Origin: Affinundibacterium macrobrachii
GTDB taxonomy: Bacteria > Pseudomonadota > Gammaproteobacteria > Burkholderiales > Burkholderiaceae_D
Length of the DNA stretch: 64,000 nt
Reading direction: 5' to 3'
Assembly (NCBI RefSeq): GCF_014652415.1
Contig: NZ_BMYT01000003.1
Location: 186,001-250,000, forward strand
Part shown: positions 47,436 to 54,875 of the stretch, in pieces
How the letters are laid out: each line of letters starts with the position of its first letter
How positions within the stretch are numbered: the stretch's first letter is position 1
The notes under the pieces: generated by a model
Databases searched by the model: none
Seen by the model: only the letters and a program-made list of their open reading frames with translations
Told to the model about the DNA's origin: nothing
Position numbers and translations under genes: made by a program

Positions 47436-47806
47436 TTGGTCGGGGGTGGCCCGACAGCCACTCACTTTTCTTGCTTCGCCAAGAAAAGTAAGCAAAAGAA
47501 GGCGACCACACTGCCACTGCCCTTCGGGTTCCCAATTGTGCAAGACAAAAAATGGGAAAGCTTCGAAACTCGCCTGCGGCTCAAACAACGAAGCTTTCTT
47601 TATCCATTTTCTGCCCTGCACAATTGGCAGTGTCAGAAGTGGATAAAGGCAAAGTCAAAAACAACAACAAAACAAACAGTATCAACCGCGATGCCGTTCA
47701 ATTGAGGTAGAAAAATTAAGAATTGAGGCTTCATCTCTGCGTAGGCAGGGATCCAGTGACGTAAAGTTTTTACGCCACTGGATTCCCACCTTCGCGGGAA
47801 TGACGA
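47436..47806 (-). repeat. Composite intergenic repeat element, copy 2 (inverted)
   Basis: The same components as 1612-1976 in reverse order and strand: the gtcgggggtggcccgac palindrome, the tttcttgcttcgccaagaaa hairpin, the long hairpin around caattgtgcaagac, and the cttcgcgggaat / tgcgtaggcaggg pair at 47730-47806. The two copies are in opposite orientation about 45 kb apart. Confidence 0.75.
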
Positions 47807-47881
47807 TACATGTAGCGAGGCGTAGCTGAAGGAAATTGAAGCATCGACGGTATCTCATTTTTCCATTAGCCGTTGATGGTT

Positions 47882-47965
47882 GTTGTTTTTGACTTTGTTT
47901 TTGACTTTGTTTTTGACTTTGTTTTTGACTTTGTTTTTGACTTTGTTTTTGACTTTGTTTTTGAC
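47882..47965 (+). repeat. 12-bp tandem repeat, about seven copies
   Basis: The unit tttgtttttgac is repeated about seven times, six of them perfect. The same tttttgacttt text occurs once inside the neighbouring composite repeats, so the array seems to be an expansion of part of that element. Copy number is likely variable between strains. Confidence 0.9.
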
Positions 47966-47984
47966 CTACCCCCGTTTGAGACGA

Positions 47985-48197
47985 TGTAATTTGTGCTTCA
48001 CAGAAAATGGATAAGAAAGTGTTGTTGTTTGAGCGTAGCGAGTTTCAACACTTTCCCATTTTTTGTGATGCACAAATTATGCTGAAGCGCAGCGTAAGCA
48101 CCCGAAGGGCGAGTCTACGGTCGCCTTTCTTTTGCTTACTTTTTCTTTGGCGAAGCAAAGAAAAGTAAGTAGCTGTCGGGCTACCCCCGACCAGCAA
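47985..48197 (+). repeat. Composite intergenic repeat element, copy 3 (diverged)
   Basis: A diverged copy in the same orientation as copy 1: the hairpin aattt-gtgcttcacagaaaatgg with ccattttttgtgatgcacaaatt, then the tttctttggcgaagcaaagaaa hairpin and the gtcgggctacccccgac palindrome. It completes the repeat-filled 47342-48398 spacer, which otherwise holds only a possible operator at 48292. Confidence 0.65.
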
Positions 48198-48398
48198 ACA
48201 ATGAGCAACAAAAAAAATATGTCAAGAAAAATAAAGATTCTGCAATCGACCTAACGCAACTTACAAAAACAATTTCAACCAAAAACGGTCAATTGCACTA
48301 TCACCAGTAAAAAAACGGAACAAGATTTATAGAAACAAACAAACCAAAAGAGACACTCTCAACTCACCGAGAACCATCAACAAAAAAACGGGAAAACC

Positions 48399-49718
48399 AT
48401 GACCAACAACGAACCAACTCAATCCAAAAAACAAGTCATAGTCGCCATGTTCTTCATCGCCCTATTGTTTTTCATTCTCGGCTTTGTAACTTGGCTCAAT
48501 GGCTCACTCATTCCCTTTCTAAAAATCGTTTGCGACCTCAATGACTTCCAAGCGCTATGGGTCACCTTCGCGTTTTATATTGCCTATACTGTGATGGCGC
48601 TACCTTCAGCAGCGGTACTCAGTCGTATCGGCTACAAGAATGGCATGACCGCTAGCCTTGGTGTGATGGCTATCGGTGCGTTGATGTTCATTCCAGCTGC
48701 TAAAACCAGCTATTACGGCTTATTCCTGCTTGCCTTATTCACGCTTGCTACTGGCATGACCTTGATGCAAACCGCGATCAACCCTTACATCGTTTGCATA
48801 GGTTCACGTGAGAGTGCGGCGATGCGTATCAGTATCATGGGTTTGTTTAACAAAGGTGCTGGCATAGTTGTACCGATGGTGTTCACTGCACTGATTTTGT
48901 CTGGAATCGACCAAAGCACAACTTCAACCGCGGCGTTAGCGGCGATGGATCATGCTGCACGTGAAGCATTGCGCGATGATCTCGCCGCGCGTTTGGTTAT
49001 GCCATATATCGTGATGGCAATTGGCTTGCTTATTTTCATGGCGATCATTCATTTTTCTTCTTTACCTGATCTCGACTTACAAGATGAAGAAAGTAGTAGC
49101 ACCACCCGCTTTGGCGTGCTGCAATTTCCGCAGCTGGTATTAGGTGCAGTGACTTTATTTGCGTATGTTGGTGTTGAAGTAATCGCGGGTGACACGATAG
49201 GTTTGTATGGCCAACATCTAGGGGTTGAACATTTTCTAAAATTGACCTCTTACACCATGGGTTTTATGGTGATCGGCTATTTACTTGGCGCGGTCGCGAT
49301 TCCTAAATTGTTATCACAAAAAAGCGCACTGATTTTATCTGCATTGAGCGGTATTCTTTTTACCGCGGGCGTCGCTTTAAGCTCATCGACTGACAATAGC
49401 ATCGCTCAAGCTTTAGTGGGTTGGGCAGGAGTTCCAGTGGTACCCAATTCAGTGATGTTTCTGGCTCTTTTGGGGTTTTCTAATGCACTAGTCTGGCCTG
49501 CAGTTTGGCCATTAGCGCTTGAAGGTTTAGGCAAGTACACTGCGGCGGGTTCCGCCCTGCTGATCATGGGCATTGCGGGTGGCGCTATTCTGCCTATGGT
49601 ATATGGTCACTTCTCCGACAGCAGCGGTGCACAAAGTGCTTATTGGATGATGTTACCTTGCTACGCCATGATCTTGTTTTATGCGATCAAAGGGCACAAG
49701 ATCACTAGCTGGAAATAA
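48399..49718 (+). CDS. MFS sugar transporter of the FHS family (FucP/GluP-like)
   Basis: This inner-membrane proton symporter has 439 residues and about 12 hydrophobic segments. The N-terminus, ALLFFILGFVTWLNGSLIPFLK, is characteristic of the fucose/glucose/galactose:H+ symporter family, and TLMQTAINPYIVCIG with MGLFNKGAG are further family text. It leads the second half of the cluster: the PLP lyase starts 18 bp downstream and the deacylase follows. In this context a neutral (amino) sugar or its N-acetylated acid could be the cargo. The cargo is not determined. Confidence 0.88.
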   Translation: MTNNEPTQSKKQVIVAMFFIALLFFILGFVTWLNGSLIPFLKIVCDLNDFQALWVTFAFYIAYTVMALPSAAVLSRIGYKNGMTASLGVMAIGALMFIPAAKTSYYGLFLLALFTLATGMTLMQTAINPYIVCIGSRESAAMRISIMGLFNKGAGIVVPMVFTALILSGIDQSTTSTAALAAMDHAAREALRDDLAARLVMPYIVMAIGLLIFMAIIHFSSLPDLDLQDEESSSTTRFGVLQFPQLVLGAVTLFAYVGVEVIAGDTIGLYGQHLGVEHFLKLTSYTMGFMVIGYLLGAVAIPKLLSQKSALILSALSGILFTAGVALSSSTDNSIAQALVGWAGVPVVPNSVMFLALLGFSNALVWPAVWPLALEGLGKYTAAGSALLIMGIAGGAILPMVYGHFSDSSGAQSAYWMMLPCYAMILFYAIKGHKITSWK

Positions 49719-49736
49719 CTTTTTACTTGAATCACC

Positions 49737-51056
49737 ATGTCAACTGCACACACGCTGAATCTCGACTCATTACAACAACAAGTCCTACTGCCCGGGACCA
49801 AAGGATTAGCACTAAAGAGCGCATTGCAACAACAAGATATTCCAAAACAAAATTGGAATGTCTTAAACGCAGATACTAGTTTTCCAGTTGCGGTACTAAA
49901 GCAAACGGCCTTACAACATAATCTGGCGTGGATGAAACAATTCTGCACGCGTATGCAAGTCGTATTAGCACCGCATGGAAAAACCACCATGTCACCACAG
50001 CTATTTGATATGCAATTACAAAATGGCGCGTGGGGAATTACGCTAGCAACTGTGAATCAAACCTTGATCGCGCATCGCTTTGGGGTGAAGCGTGTCTTAT
50101 TGGCGAACCAATTAATTAGTCGCAGCGACACGCAAGCCGTACTGGCATTGATGCAAGCAGATCCAAGCTTTGAATTCTTTGCGCTAACCGACTCACTTGA
50201 TGGCGTCGAACGCATCGCCACACAAGTACAACAATCCGGAATCACGCGTCGCTTGCCGCTGTTGGTTGAACTTGGTTTTGCCGGTGGACGCACAGGTTGC
50301 CGCAGTCAAGCTGATGCTTTGGCTGTGGCACGTGCGATTCATCAAAGTCCTTACTTGCAATTAGCCGGAATTGAAGGCTATGAAGGCCTACTAGTAGGCA
50401 AACATCGTGATCAAGACTTGCTCGCTGTCCGCGCATTTATCAATGATTTGGTCGCACTCACACAGCAAGCCGATGCCGAAGGCTTATTTGGCGGTGAGCA
50501 CATTTTGCTATCCGCTGGTGGCTCGGCATATTTTGATTTGGTCGGGCGCGGCTTTGAAACCAAGCTGCAACTTTCACGCCCTGTGACAGCGATCTTAAGA
50601 AGTGGCTGCTACATTACCCATGATCATGGTTTCTACCATCACTTACTGCATGAGATGCAAGCACGAGAAAGCACTGTTGACGAAGATAATTTGCGCCCAG
50701 CCTTAGAGGTCTGGAGCATGGTGCAATCTCGACCAGAACCTGATCTGGCGATTTTGACGATGGGCAAGCGCGATGCCTCTTATGACATCGATTTACCATT
50801 TCCAGTGCAAACGCACCGACCAGGCAAGACATCGGCTTCGATCGATTTACCGGCTGGCTGCAAGATAGAAAAAATGAATGACCAACACGCCTATTTGCGC
50901 TTACCGAAAGACAGCGCTATCTGCGAAACACTGCAAGTCGGTGATCTAGTCGCCTGTGGCATTTCCCATCCGTGTACAACTTTTGATAAATGGCCCTTAA
51001 TTTTAGTCGTCGACGATGAGTATCAAGTGCAATCGGCGATCAATACTTTCTTCTGA
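49737..51056 (+). CDS. PLP-dependent D-serine dehydratase-like/amino-acid deaminase (fold type III)
   Basis: A cytosolic lyase of 439 residues with an alanine-racemase-like N-terminal barrel and a D-serine-dehydratase-like C-terminal domain. The PLP lysine is in VLAPHGKTTMSPQLF, LVELGFAGGRTGCRS gives the phosphate-side residues, and the Zn-type ligands appear near HDHGFYHHLL and a later VACGISHPCTTFDKW. Related enzymes act on D-serine, D-threonine, 3-hydroxy-D-aspartate, and D-glucosaminate. The last would give 2-keto-3-deoxygluconate plus ammonia, the type of substrate DgoK uses. With the RidA and deacylase genes nearby, an amino-sugar acid is a good candidate substrate. Confidence 0.87.
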   Translation: MSTAHTLNLDSLQQQVLLPGTKGLALKSALQQQDIPKQNWNVLNADTSFPVAVLKQTALQHNLAWMKQFCTRMQVVLAPHGKTTMSPQLFDMQLQNGAWGITLATVNQTLIAHRFGVKRVLLANQLISRSDTQAVLALMQADPSFEFFALTDSLDGVERIATQVQQSGITRRLPLLVELGFAGGRTGCRSQADALAVARAIHQSPYLQLAGIEGYEGLLVGKHRDQDLLAVRAFINDLVALTQQADAEGLFGGEHILLSAGGSAYFDLVGRGFETKLQLSRPVTAILRSGCYITHDHGFYHHLLHEMQARESTVDEDNLRPALEVWSMVQSRPEPDLAILTMGKRDASYDIDLPFPVQTHRPGKTSASIDLPAGCKIEKMNDQHAYLRLPKDSAICETLQVGDLVACGISHPCTTFDKWPLILVVDDEYQVQSAINTFF

Positions 51057-51090
51057 TATGGGGAGCGGGTCAAGCCCGAACGACAAAGTC

Positions 51091-52551
51091 ATGCAAACAG
51101 TCACCTACGACATCATCATCCGCAATGCAGACGTCATTGATGGCAGTGGCACTGCGCCTTACCGTGCTGACATCGGCATTGCCGATCAAAAGATCGTCGC
51201 GATTGCACCCGCACTCAGTTTGCAAGGATATGAAATTCTAGACGCCACTGGCTTAGTGGTTGCCCCAGGCTTTATTGATGTGCACACCCACGATGATAGA
51301 GAAGTCATCGATGCGCCAGCGATGTTACCCAAACTCACACAAGGCGTAACGACCGTCATTACGGGCAATTGCGGCATCAGCCTATCGCCGTGGCTCGCCG
51401 ACAAAATACCACCAGCACCGCTGAGCTTAATCGGCACACAAAAAGACTACCGCTACGCCAGCGTTCAAGACTACGCCAAAGCGGTGAAACAAGCACAGCC
51501 CGCAGTGAATATTGGCATGCTGATTGGCCACTCAACTTTGCGTGTGAATGCCGTTGCTGATTTACAGCGCTGCGCGACAGAAGATGAAATCAAAGTCATG
51601 CAAGACTTGTTAGCCGAAGGCATGCATGCAGGTGCATTGGGCTTTAGTTCTGGTCTCTTTTATCAACCCAGCAAAGCCGCCGACAATGCCGAAGTCATCG
51701 CTTTAGCCAAAATTAGTGCCGCTGCTGGTGGCGTTTATACCTCGCATATTCGCGATGAATACAATGGCGTACTCGATGCCTTAGCCGAAGCATGTGACGC
51801 GGGCAAAGAAGCGCAATTACCTGTCATCCTCTCACATCACAAATGCGCAGGCCCCGCCAACTGGGGGCGCACCGCAGAAACCTTAGCTTACGTGACCGAG
51901 CGCCGCAAAACGCAGGCTGTCGGACTCGACGCCTACCCTTACACCGCAGGCTCCACCGTCCTCGATCCCGATTATGTCGATGGCGTCATCCGCATCATGA
52001 TTAGCTTCTCGCAACCACATCCAGAAATGCAAGGACGCGACCTGGCCGACATCGCAGCAGAATGGCAAGTCGATCAAAAAACAGCAGCGCGACGCTTGCA
52101 TCCAGCTGGGGCTGTGTATTTTCAAATGCGTGAAGACGATGTGGAAAGGGTCTTGAGCTATCCACACACCATGATAGGTTCAGATGGATTACCACACGAC
52201 AGCCATCCACACCCACGCTTATGGGGCGCATTTCCCCGCGTATTAGGACACTACAGCCGCGACAAAAAATTATTCACTTTGACTGAAGCAGTACGTCGCA
52301 TGACGACGCTATCCGCCGATTATTTTGGGCTAAAGCAACGCGGGCGTATTGCCCTTAATTGCTGGGCGGATTTAGTCGTTTTTGATCCAGCAAACATCTC
52401 AGATCAAGCGACATTTGCATCGCCAAAACAAGCAGCAACGGGCATACATTGGGTAATCGTCAATGGTGAAATTGCATTGGCAAATGCGAAGCCAACTGCG
52501 AACCGGGCTGGTCGTTTTTTAGATAGACAAAGTGAACGCTATCCTACGTAA
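51091..52551 (+). CDS. N-acyl-D-amino-acid deacylase (D-aminoacylase, amidohydrolase family)
   Basis: A zinc amidohydrolase of 486 residues that removes acyl groups from N-acyl-D-amino acids or similar compounds (EC 3.5.1.81-like). The HxH metal pair is in GFIDVHTHDD; GNCGIS, TSHIRDE, SHHKCAGPANWG and the catalytic Asp in IGSDGLPHDSHPHPR follow in the D-aminoacylase order. The C-terminal part returns to the beta-sandwich (ADLVVFDPANI). The ATG at 51091 starts the fold; an earlier ATG at 51058 is also possible. It is 34 bp after the PLP lyase. Deacetylation of an N-acetyl-hexosaminate before the lyase is a consistent reading. Confidence 0.9.
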   Translation: MQTVTYDIIIRNADVIDGSGTAPYRADIGIADQKIVAIAPALSLQGYEILDATGLVVAPGFIDVHTHDDREVIDAPAMLPKLTQGVTTVITGNCGISLSPWLADKIPPAPLSLIGTQKDYRYASVQDYAKAVKQAQPAVNIGMLIGHSTLRVNAVADLQRCATEDEIKVMQDLLAEGMHAGALGFSSGLFYQPSKAADNAEVIALAKISAAAGGVYTSHIRDEYNGVLDALAEACDAGKEAQLPVILSHHKCAGPANWGRTAETLAYVTERRKTQAVGLDAYPYTAGSTVLDPDYVDGVIRIMISFSQPHPEMQGRDLADIAAEWQVDQKTAARRLHPAGAVYFQMREDDVERVLSYPHTMIGSDGLPHDSHPHPRLWGAFPRVLGHYSRDKKLFTLTEAVRRMTTLSADYFGLKQRGRIALNCWADLVVFDPANISDQATFASPKQAATGIHWVIVNGEIALANAKPTANRAGRFLDRQSERYPT

Positions 52552-52608
52552 GTGGAAATAGCACGCGCAGCGCACGAACTTCAAAGAGGCTTTACTTAAC
52601 GCTCATCT

Positions 52609-52878
52609 TTACGACTTCGAATTTTTCGTTGTACGTTTCGATAGATAGAAGAACGCAAAACCCGATGCCACACTAACGATCCCGATTCCCAATCCACGCC
52701 AAAGCCGTTGAATAAAATCGAAATTATTGGGATTGAGTAGTGCAAAAATCAAAAAGACAGATAAGGGTAGGATCACTGACAAAGCCCAATAGCCTCGTTT
52801 AAGCAGCCAAGGCAGCAAAGACATTGACAATAGAAAGAGCACCAAAGTCTGCGCAGGTAAAAAAAGTGTTTTATCCAT
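52609..52878 (-). CDS. Small integral membrane protein of unknown function
   Basis: A hydrophobic product of 89 residues with three likely membrane helices (TLVLFLLSMSLLPWLL, ALSVILPLSVFLIFALL and IGIVSVASGFAFFYLS) and a basic C-terminus (KRTTKNSKS), which would face the cytoplasm. The ATG at 52878 follows ggcgag. It is convergent with the deacylase gene, the two stops 57 bp apart. No family is recognised. Confidence 0.65.
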   Translation of the reverse strand: MDKTLFLPAQTLVLFLLSMSLLPWLLKRGYWALSVILPLSVFLIFALLNPNNFDFIQRLWRGLGIGIVSVASGFAFFYLSKRTTKNSKS

Positions 52879-52908
52879 CTTGCTCGCCAATATCGTTAAT
52901 CAGAATTC

Positions 52909-53084
52909 AACCCAGAATTTCCATTAGGATTTGAGATGATGGTGGATGCACTTTTCGAGGCAGTTTTTACGTGAATGAGGCGAAAATAGCTAGCTATTTT
53001 CAACGAAGAGCGAAAAAAATGACCGAAAATGCGCCGCCAGCGCTCAAATAGCGTCGAAGACGCGCCTAATGGAAAATCTGGGTT
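52909..53084. mobile_element. 176-bp MITE-like element with 20-bp terminal inverted repeats
   Basis: The ends aacccagaatttccattagg (52909-52928) and, complementary on the other side (53065-53084), match at 19 of 20 positions. The interior encodes nothing convincing and has its own small inverted stretches (agctagct with atagct/agctat). No transposase is present. The open frame that crosses it from 53141 is chance coding through the repeat. Target-site duplications were not clear by eye. Confidence 0.65.
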
Positions 53085-53137
53085 CAGTAACCATAGCTGA
53101 ATTTTAATCGGATGAATAGTCATCGCGCCGAAATCAA

Positions 53138-53296
53138 TCATGCCACCAAAGCTTTTTCTTTGTCCTTCGCAGCATGACTATTTGCGGCGGAGTTCGCTGC
53201 GGTACGAACTTCCAATGCAAGTCCATCCTTCAGCATCACGACACGCTCAGCAGCGTTGAATGTTTCTGGAAGGTGCGCGACCAATTTGGACCAAAC
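53138..53296 (-). pseudogene. C-terminal remnant of a broken gene (possibly an ABC ATPase)
   Basis: A reading frame without its own start runs into a TGA at 53138-53140. It encodes LPETFNAAERVVMLKDG and ends KEKALVA. The RVVMLKDG text resembles the C-terminal end of ABC-transporter ATPases of the LolD/MacB type, but this is weak. The stop overlaps an ATG (ATGA) that begins MIDFGAMTIHPI, perhaps the start of a lost permease gene, which ends at the 176-bp element. The upstream side ends at the attC-like site at 53290, so the gene appears cut at the integron boundary. Confidence 0.4.
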
Positions 53297-53355
53297 GTGG
53301 AGTTCAGGGGCGCACCGCCGATAGGCGGAGCGTCCCCTGCAACGAAAGGTTAGGA
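53290..53355 (-). other. attC-like recombination site of cassette 2
   Basis: On the minus strand the site begins TCCTAAC (its TAA is the stop of the Abi-like gene) and ends GTTTGGT, the expected positions of the R'' and R' boxes. Between them a stem pairs CAGGGGaCGCTCCGCC with GGCGGTGCGCCCCTG, leaving one unpaired A and one mismatch; an extrahelical base is typical of attC sites. R' deviates from GTTRRRY at two positions. Length 66 bp, in the normal range. Confidence 0.6.
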
Positions 53356-54183
53356 GTCTTTCTTCCGGTGAAAATAGTTAATGAATGACGCAGCCATTTC
53401 ATTGATTAGCAGTGCCTCATTTTCTGTGACGTCCGAAGGAGTCGCGCTTCCGTGCCCAACGTTTGGTGTGCGATTTCGATATATGTAGAACTGGTGCAGG
53501 GACTCTATGATGTTCGCGTCGGCGAGCTTCTTATTCTTAATTTCTTTGATGGCATCACCCAACGTGGCAGCCGAAATACCCTTTTCGCTAAGCCACTCCT
53601 TTAGATAGCCCTCAATCGCCTTCATCGAGTTGGAAACTGACGTTTCAATATCGATATGCTTCGGATCAGCGAGCGCAGCCTTGGCGCCTGCAATAAGAGC
53701 AGAGATTACTGGATAGCTCTTTGTTGCGGCTTCTGTGTCCGACATTTCCGCAATTACTGCGTCGTACTTCACCTCTACTTTCCAAGTTCCGTTGCTGTCG
53801 TCTTTGACAATTTCGTATCCAACGTTGTGGTAGGCAAAGAGCTTGTTAATCTGCTTCGATGAAACAAATCGCTGGTTCACCACCTCTTCAATGATGCTCA
53901 GCACCTCATGCCATTGCGCACTCCGAAGAAGCTCGATCAGAAGATCGCTGCTGTAGCCCTCATGGATGTCGTCCTCTCCGTATAAGGCTACGTGATCCTT
54001 GTTTATCGAAACGGACAAGTTTCTATAGAGCGCGTACTCACGAAGGACGGAGATTTCTCCCTCCTCAAGTTTTTCGTAGAACAACTTGAGAAGATCGTAT
54101 CGGAAGGCGGATGGAACGTACTTGTATCGAAGCTCACACGGCTCGTAGTCGAGCTTGTTTCGGCGCGTAAAGTTGAGCAGCAT
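53350..54183 (-). CDS. HEPN/abortive-infection-like protein in an integron cassette
   Basis: A cytosolic product of 277 residues. The N-terminal part (1-130) resembles AbiJ-type N-terminal domains (KYVPSAFRYDLLKLFYEKL), and the C-terminal part (about 155-275) resembles the Abi_C/HEPN helical domain, with SNSMKAIEGYLKEWL and then YIYRNRTPNVGHG (235-245). The Arg236-Asn237 and His244 match the R-N...H pattern of HEPN ribonucleases, although the spacing (x7 from the first Arg, x5 from Arg238) is not the commonest. The gene fills one cassette: GTTAGGAG upstream may supply its ribosome site and its stop lies in the attC site. Anti-phage function is inferred. Confidence 0.75.
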   Translation of the reverse strand: MLLNFTRRNKLDYEPCELRYKYVPSAFRYDLLKLFYEKLEEGEISVLREYALYRNLSVSINKDHVALYGEDDIHEGYSSDLLIELLRSAQWHEVLSIIEEVVNQRFVSSKQINKLFAYHNVGYEIVKDDSNGTWKVEVKYDAVIAEMSDTEAATKSYPVISALIAGAKAALADPKHIDIETSVSNSMKAIEGYLKEWLSEKGISAATLGDAIKEIKNKKLADANIIESLHQFYIYRNRTPNVGHGSATPSDVTENEALLINEMAASFINYFHRKKDS

Positions 54184-54196
54184 CGTAACGTAAGAC

Positions 54197-54285
54197 TCCT
54201 AACGCAGAGATGAAGGGATCGCCTTCATGGATATAATAAAACCGATGATATCATTTGCGATTCCCTATCGATCGTCAAGTTAGGC
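54197..54285 (-). other. attC-like recombination site of cassette 1
   Basis: On the minus strand the 89-bp site starts GCCTAAC, a perfect RYYYAAC R'' box, and ends GTTAGGA, which fits GTTRRRY except for its last base. Inner arms TAGGGAATCGC and GCGATCCCT pair with one bulged A, the usual attC trait. The loop between them is A/T-rich and holds the tatc repeats. The R' box forms the start of the next cassette. Confidence 0.7.
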
Positions 54286-54351
54286 TAGTGTGTTTCATTT
54301 AAATTGAAAAACTATACTGCAACTGTCGCACCCTGTATTGCAACGCATGCA

Positions 54352-54699
54352 TTATTTCACCCAGCTTCCAATAAAAATGAGGGCAGGAAAAGCGGCCACC
54401 AAGCCAATGGCGAAAATCAACGAAAGCCTTATCTTTCGCGACAATTCTTCTGACTTCTCGACAAGAATTGGGTCGATAGAGTCTAGGTAATCCTTCTTCA
54501 ACAGTCGCCACCACAGCTCGCGCTCAAATGCATTGTTACCACCATCATCAACACTGCGTTGATCGTGAAGCTCCTTGACGCGAGCTGTCGCGTTCGCTAC
54601 ATATTCGCAATACGATCGGAATTGAAAATGTATCGGGAGCGAGAACGCAGCATACGCAACTAACAATGCAACAAAGATAAGTACCGCAATCAAAGTCAT
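54352..54699 (-). CDS. Small two-helix membrane protein in an integron cassette
   Basis: A product of 115 residues with an N-terminal membrane helix (LIAVLIFVALLVAYAAFSL), a charged soluble loop of about 60 residues with a WWRLLKKDY motif, and a C-terminal helix (LIFAIGLVAAFPALIFIGSWV). No family is recognised. The ATG at 54699 follows aaagga. It is the first cassette next to attI, so it would be expressed best from an integron promoter. Such cassette proteins are often of unknown function; a membrane-disrupting or accessory defence role is speculation. Confidence 0.6.
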   Translation of the reverse strand: MTLIAVLIFVALLVAYAAFSLPIHFQFRSYCEYVANATARVKELHDQRSVDDGGNNAFERELWWRLLKKDYLDSIDPILVEKSEELSRKIRLSLIFAIGLVAAFPALIFIGSWVK

Positions 54700-54737
54700 A
54701 AATTCCTTTCTTGCGATGTAGTTCAAGCGCAAAGAGT

Positions 54738-54744
54738 GGCTAAC
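54738..54744 (-). other. Candidate attI core site
   Basis: GTTAGCC on the minus strand lies between the integrase start and the first cassette and fits GTTRRRY except at one position. It is about 130 bp from the integrase ATG, where attI is expected. The longer attI structure was not resolved. Confidence 0.45.
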
Positions 54745-54844
54745 TTGTTTTCCGCGACAGTTTGTCGAATAAAACCGACGCAGTTCGCATAAATTTTTTA
54801 AAAATATTCTTAAAACCGTTTTGCAGTAAGGCTCTTCGTAGATA

Positions 54845-54864
54845 TACTGTATATTTAATCAGTA
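54845..54864. promoter_or_regulatory. LexA-box-like operator before the integrase gene
   Basis: The site opens tactgtatat and closes with cagta, matching the E. coli LexA consensus at 17 of 20 positions. It lies 11 bp before the integrase ATG, as in SOS-controlled integrons. Confidence 0.7.
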
Positions 54865-54875
54865 TTAAATTTTCT

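Noticed and set aside
47882-47965. CRISPR array
   Set aside because: The repeats are 12 bp and directly tandem, with no spacers and no cas genes.
52896-53141. Minus-strand frame of 81 codons beginning MIDFGAMTIHPI
   Set aside because: After about 19 codons it runs through the 176-bp inverted-repeat element and ends beyond it; at most its first part is a remnant of a gene start.
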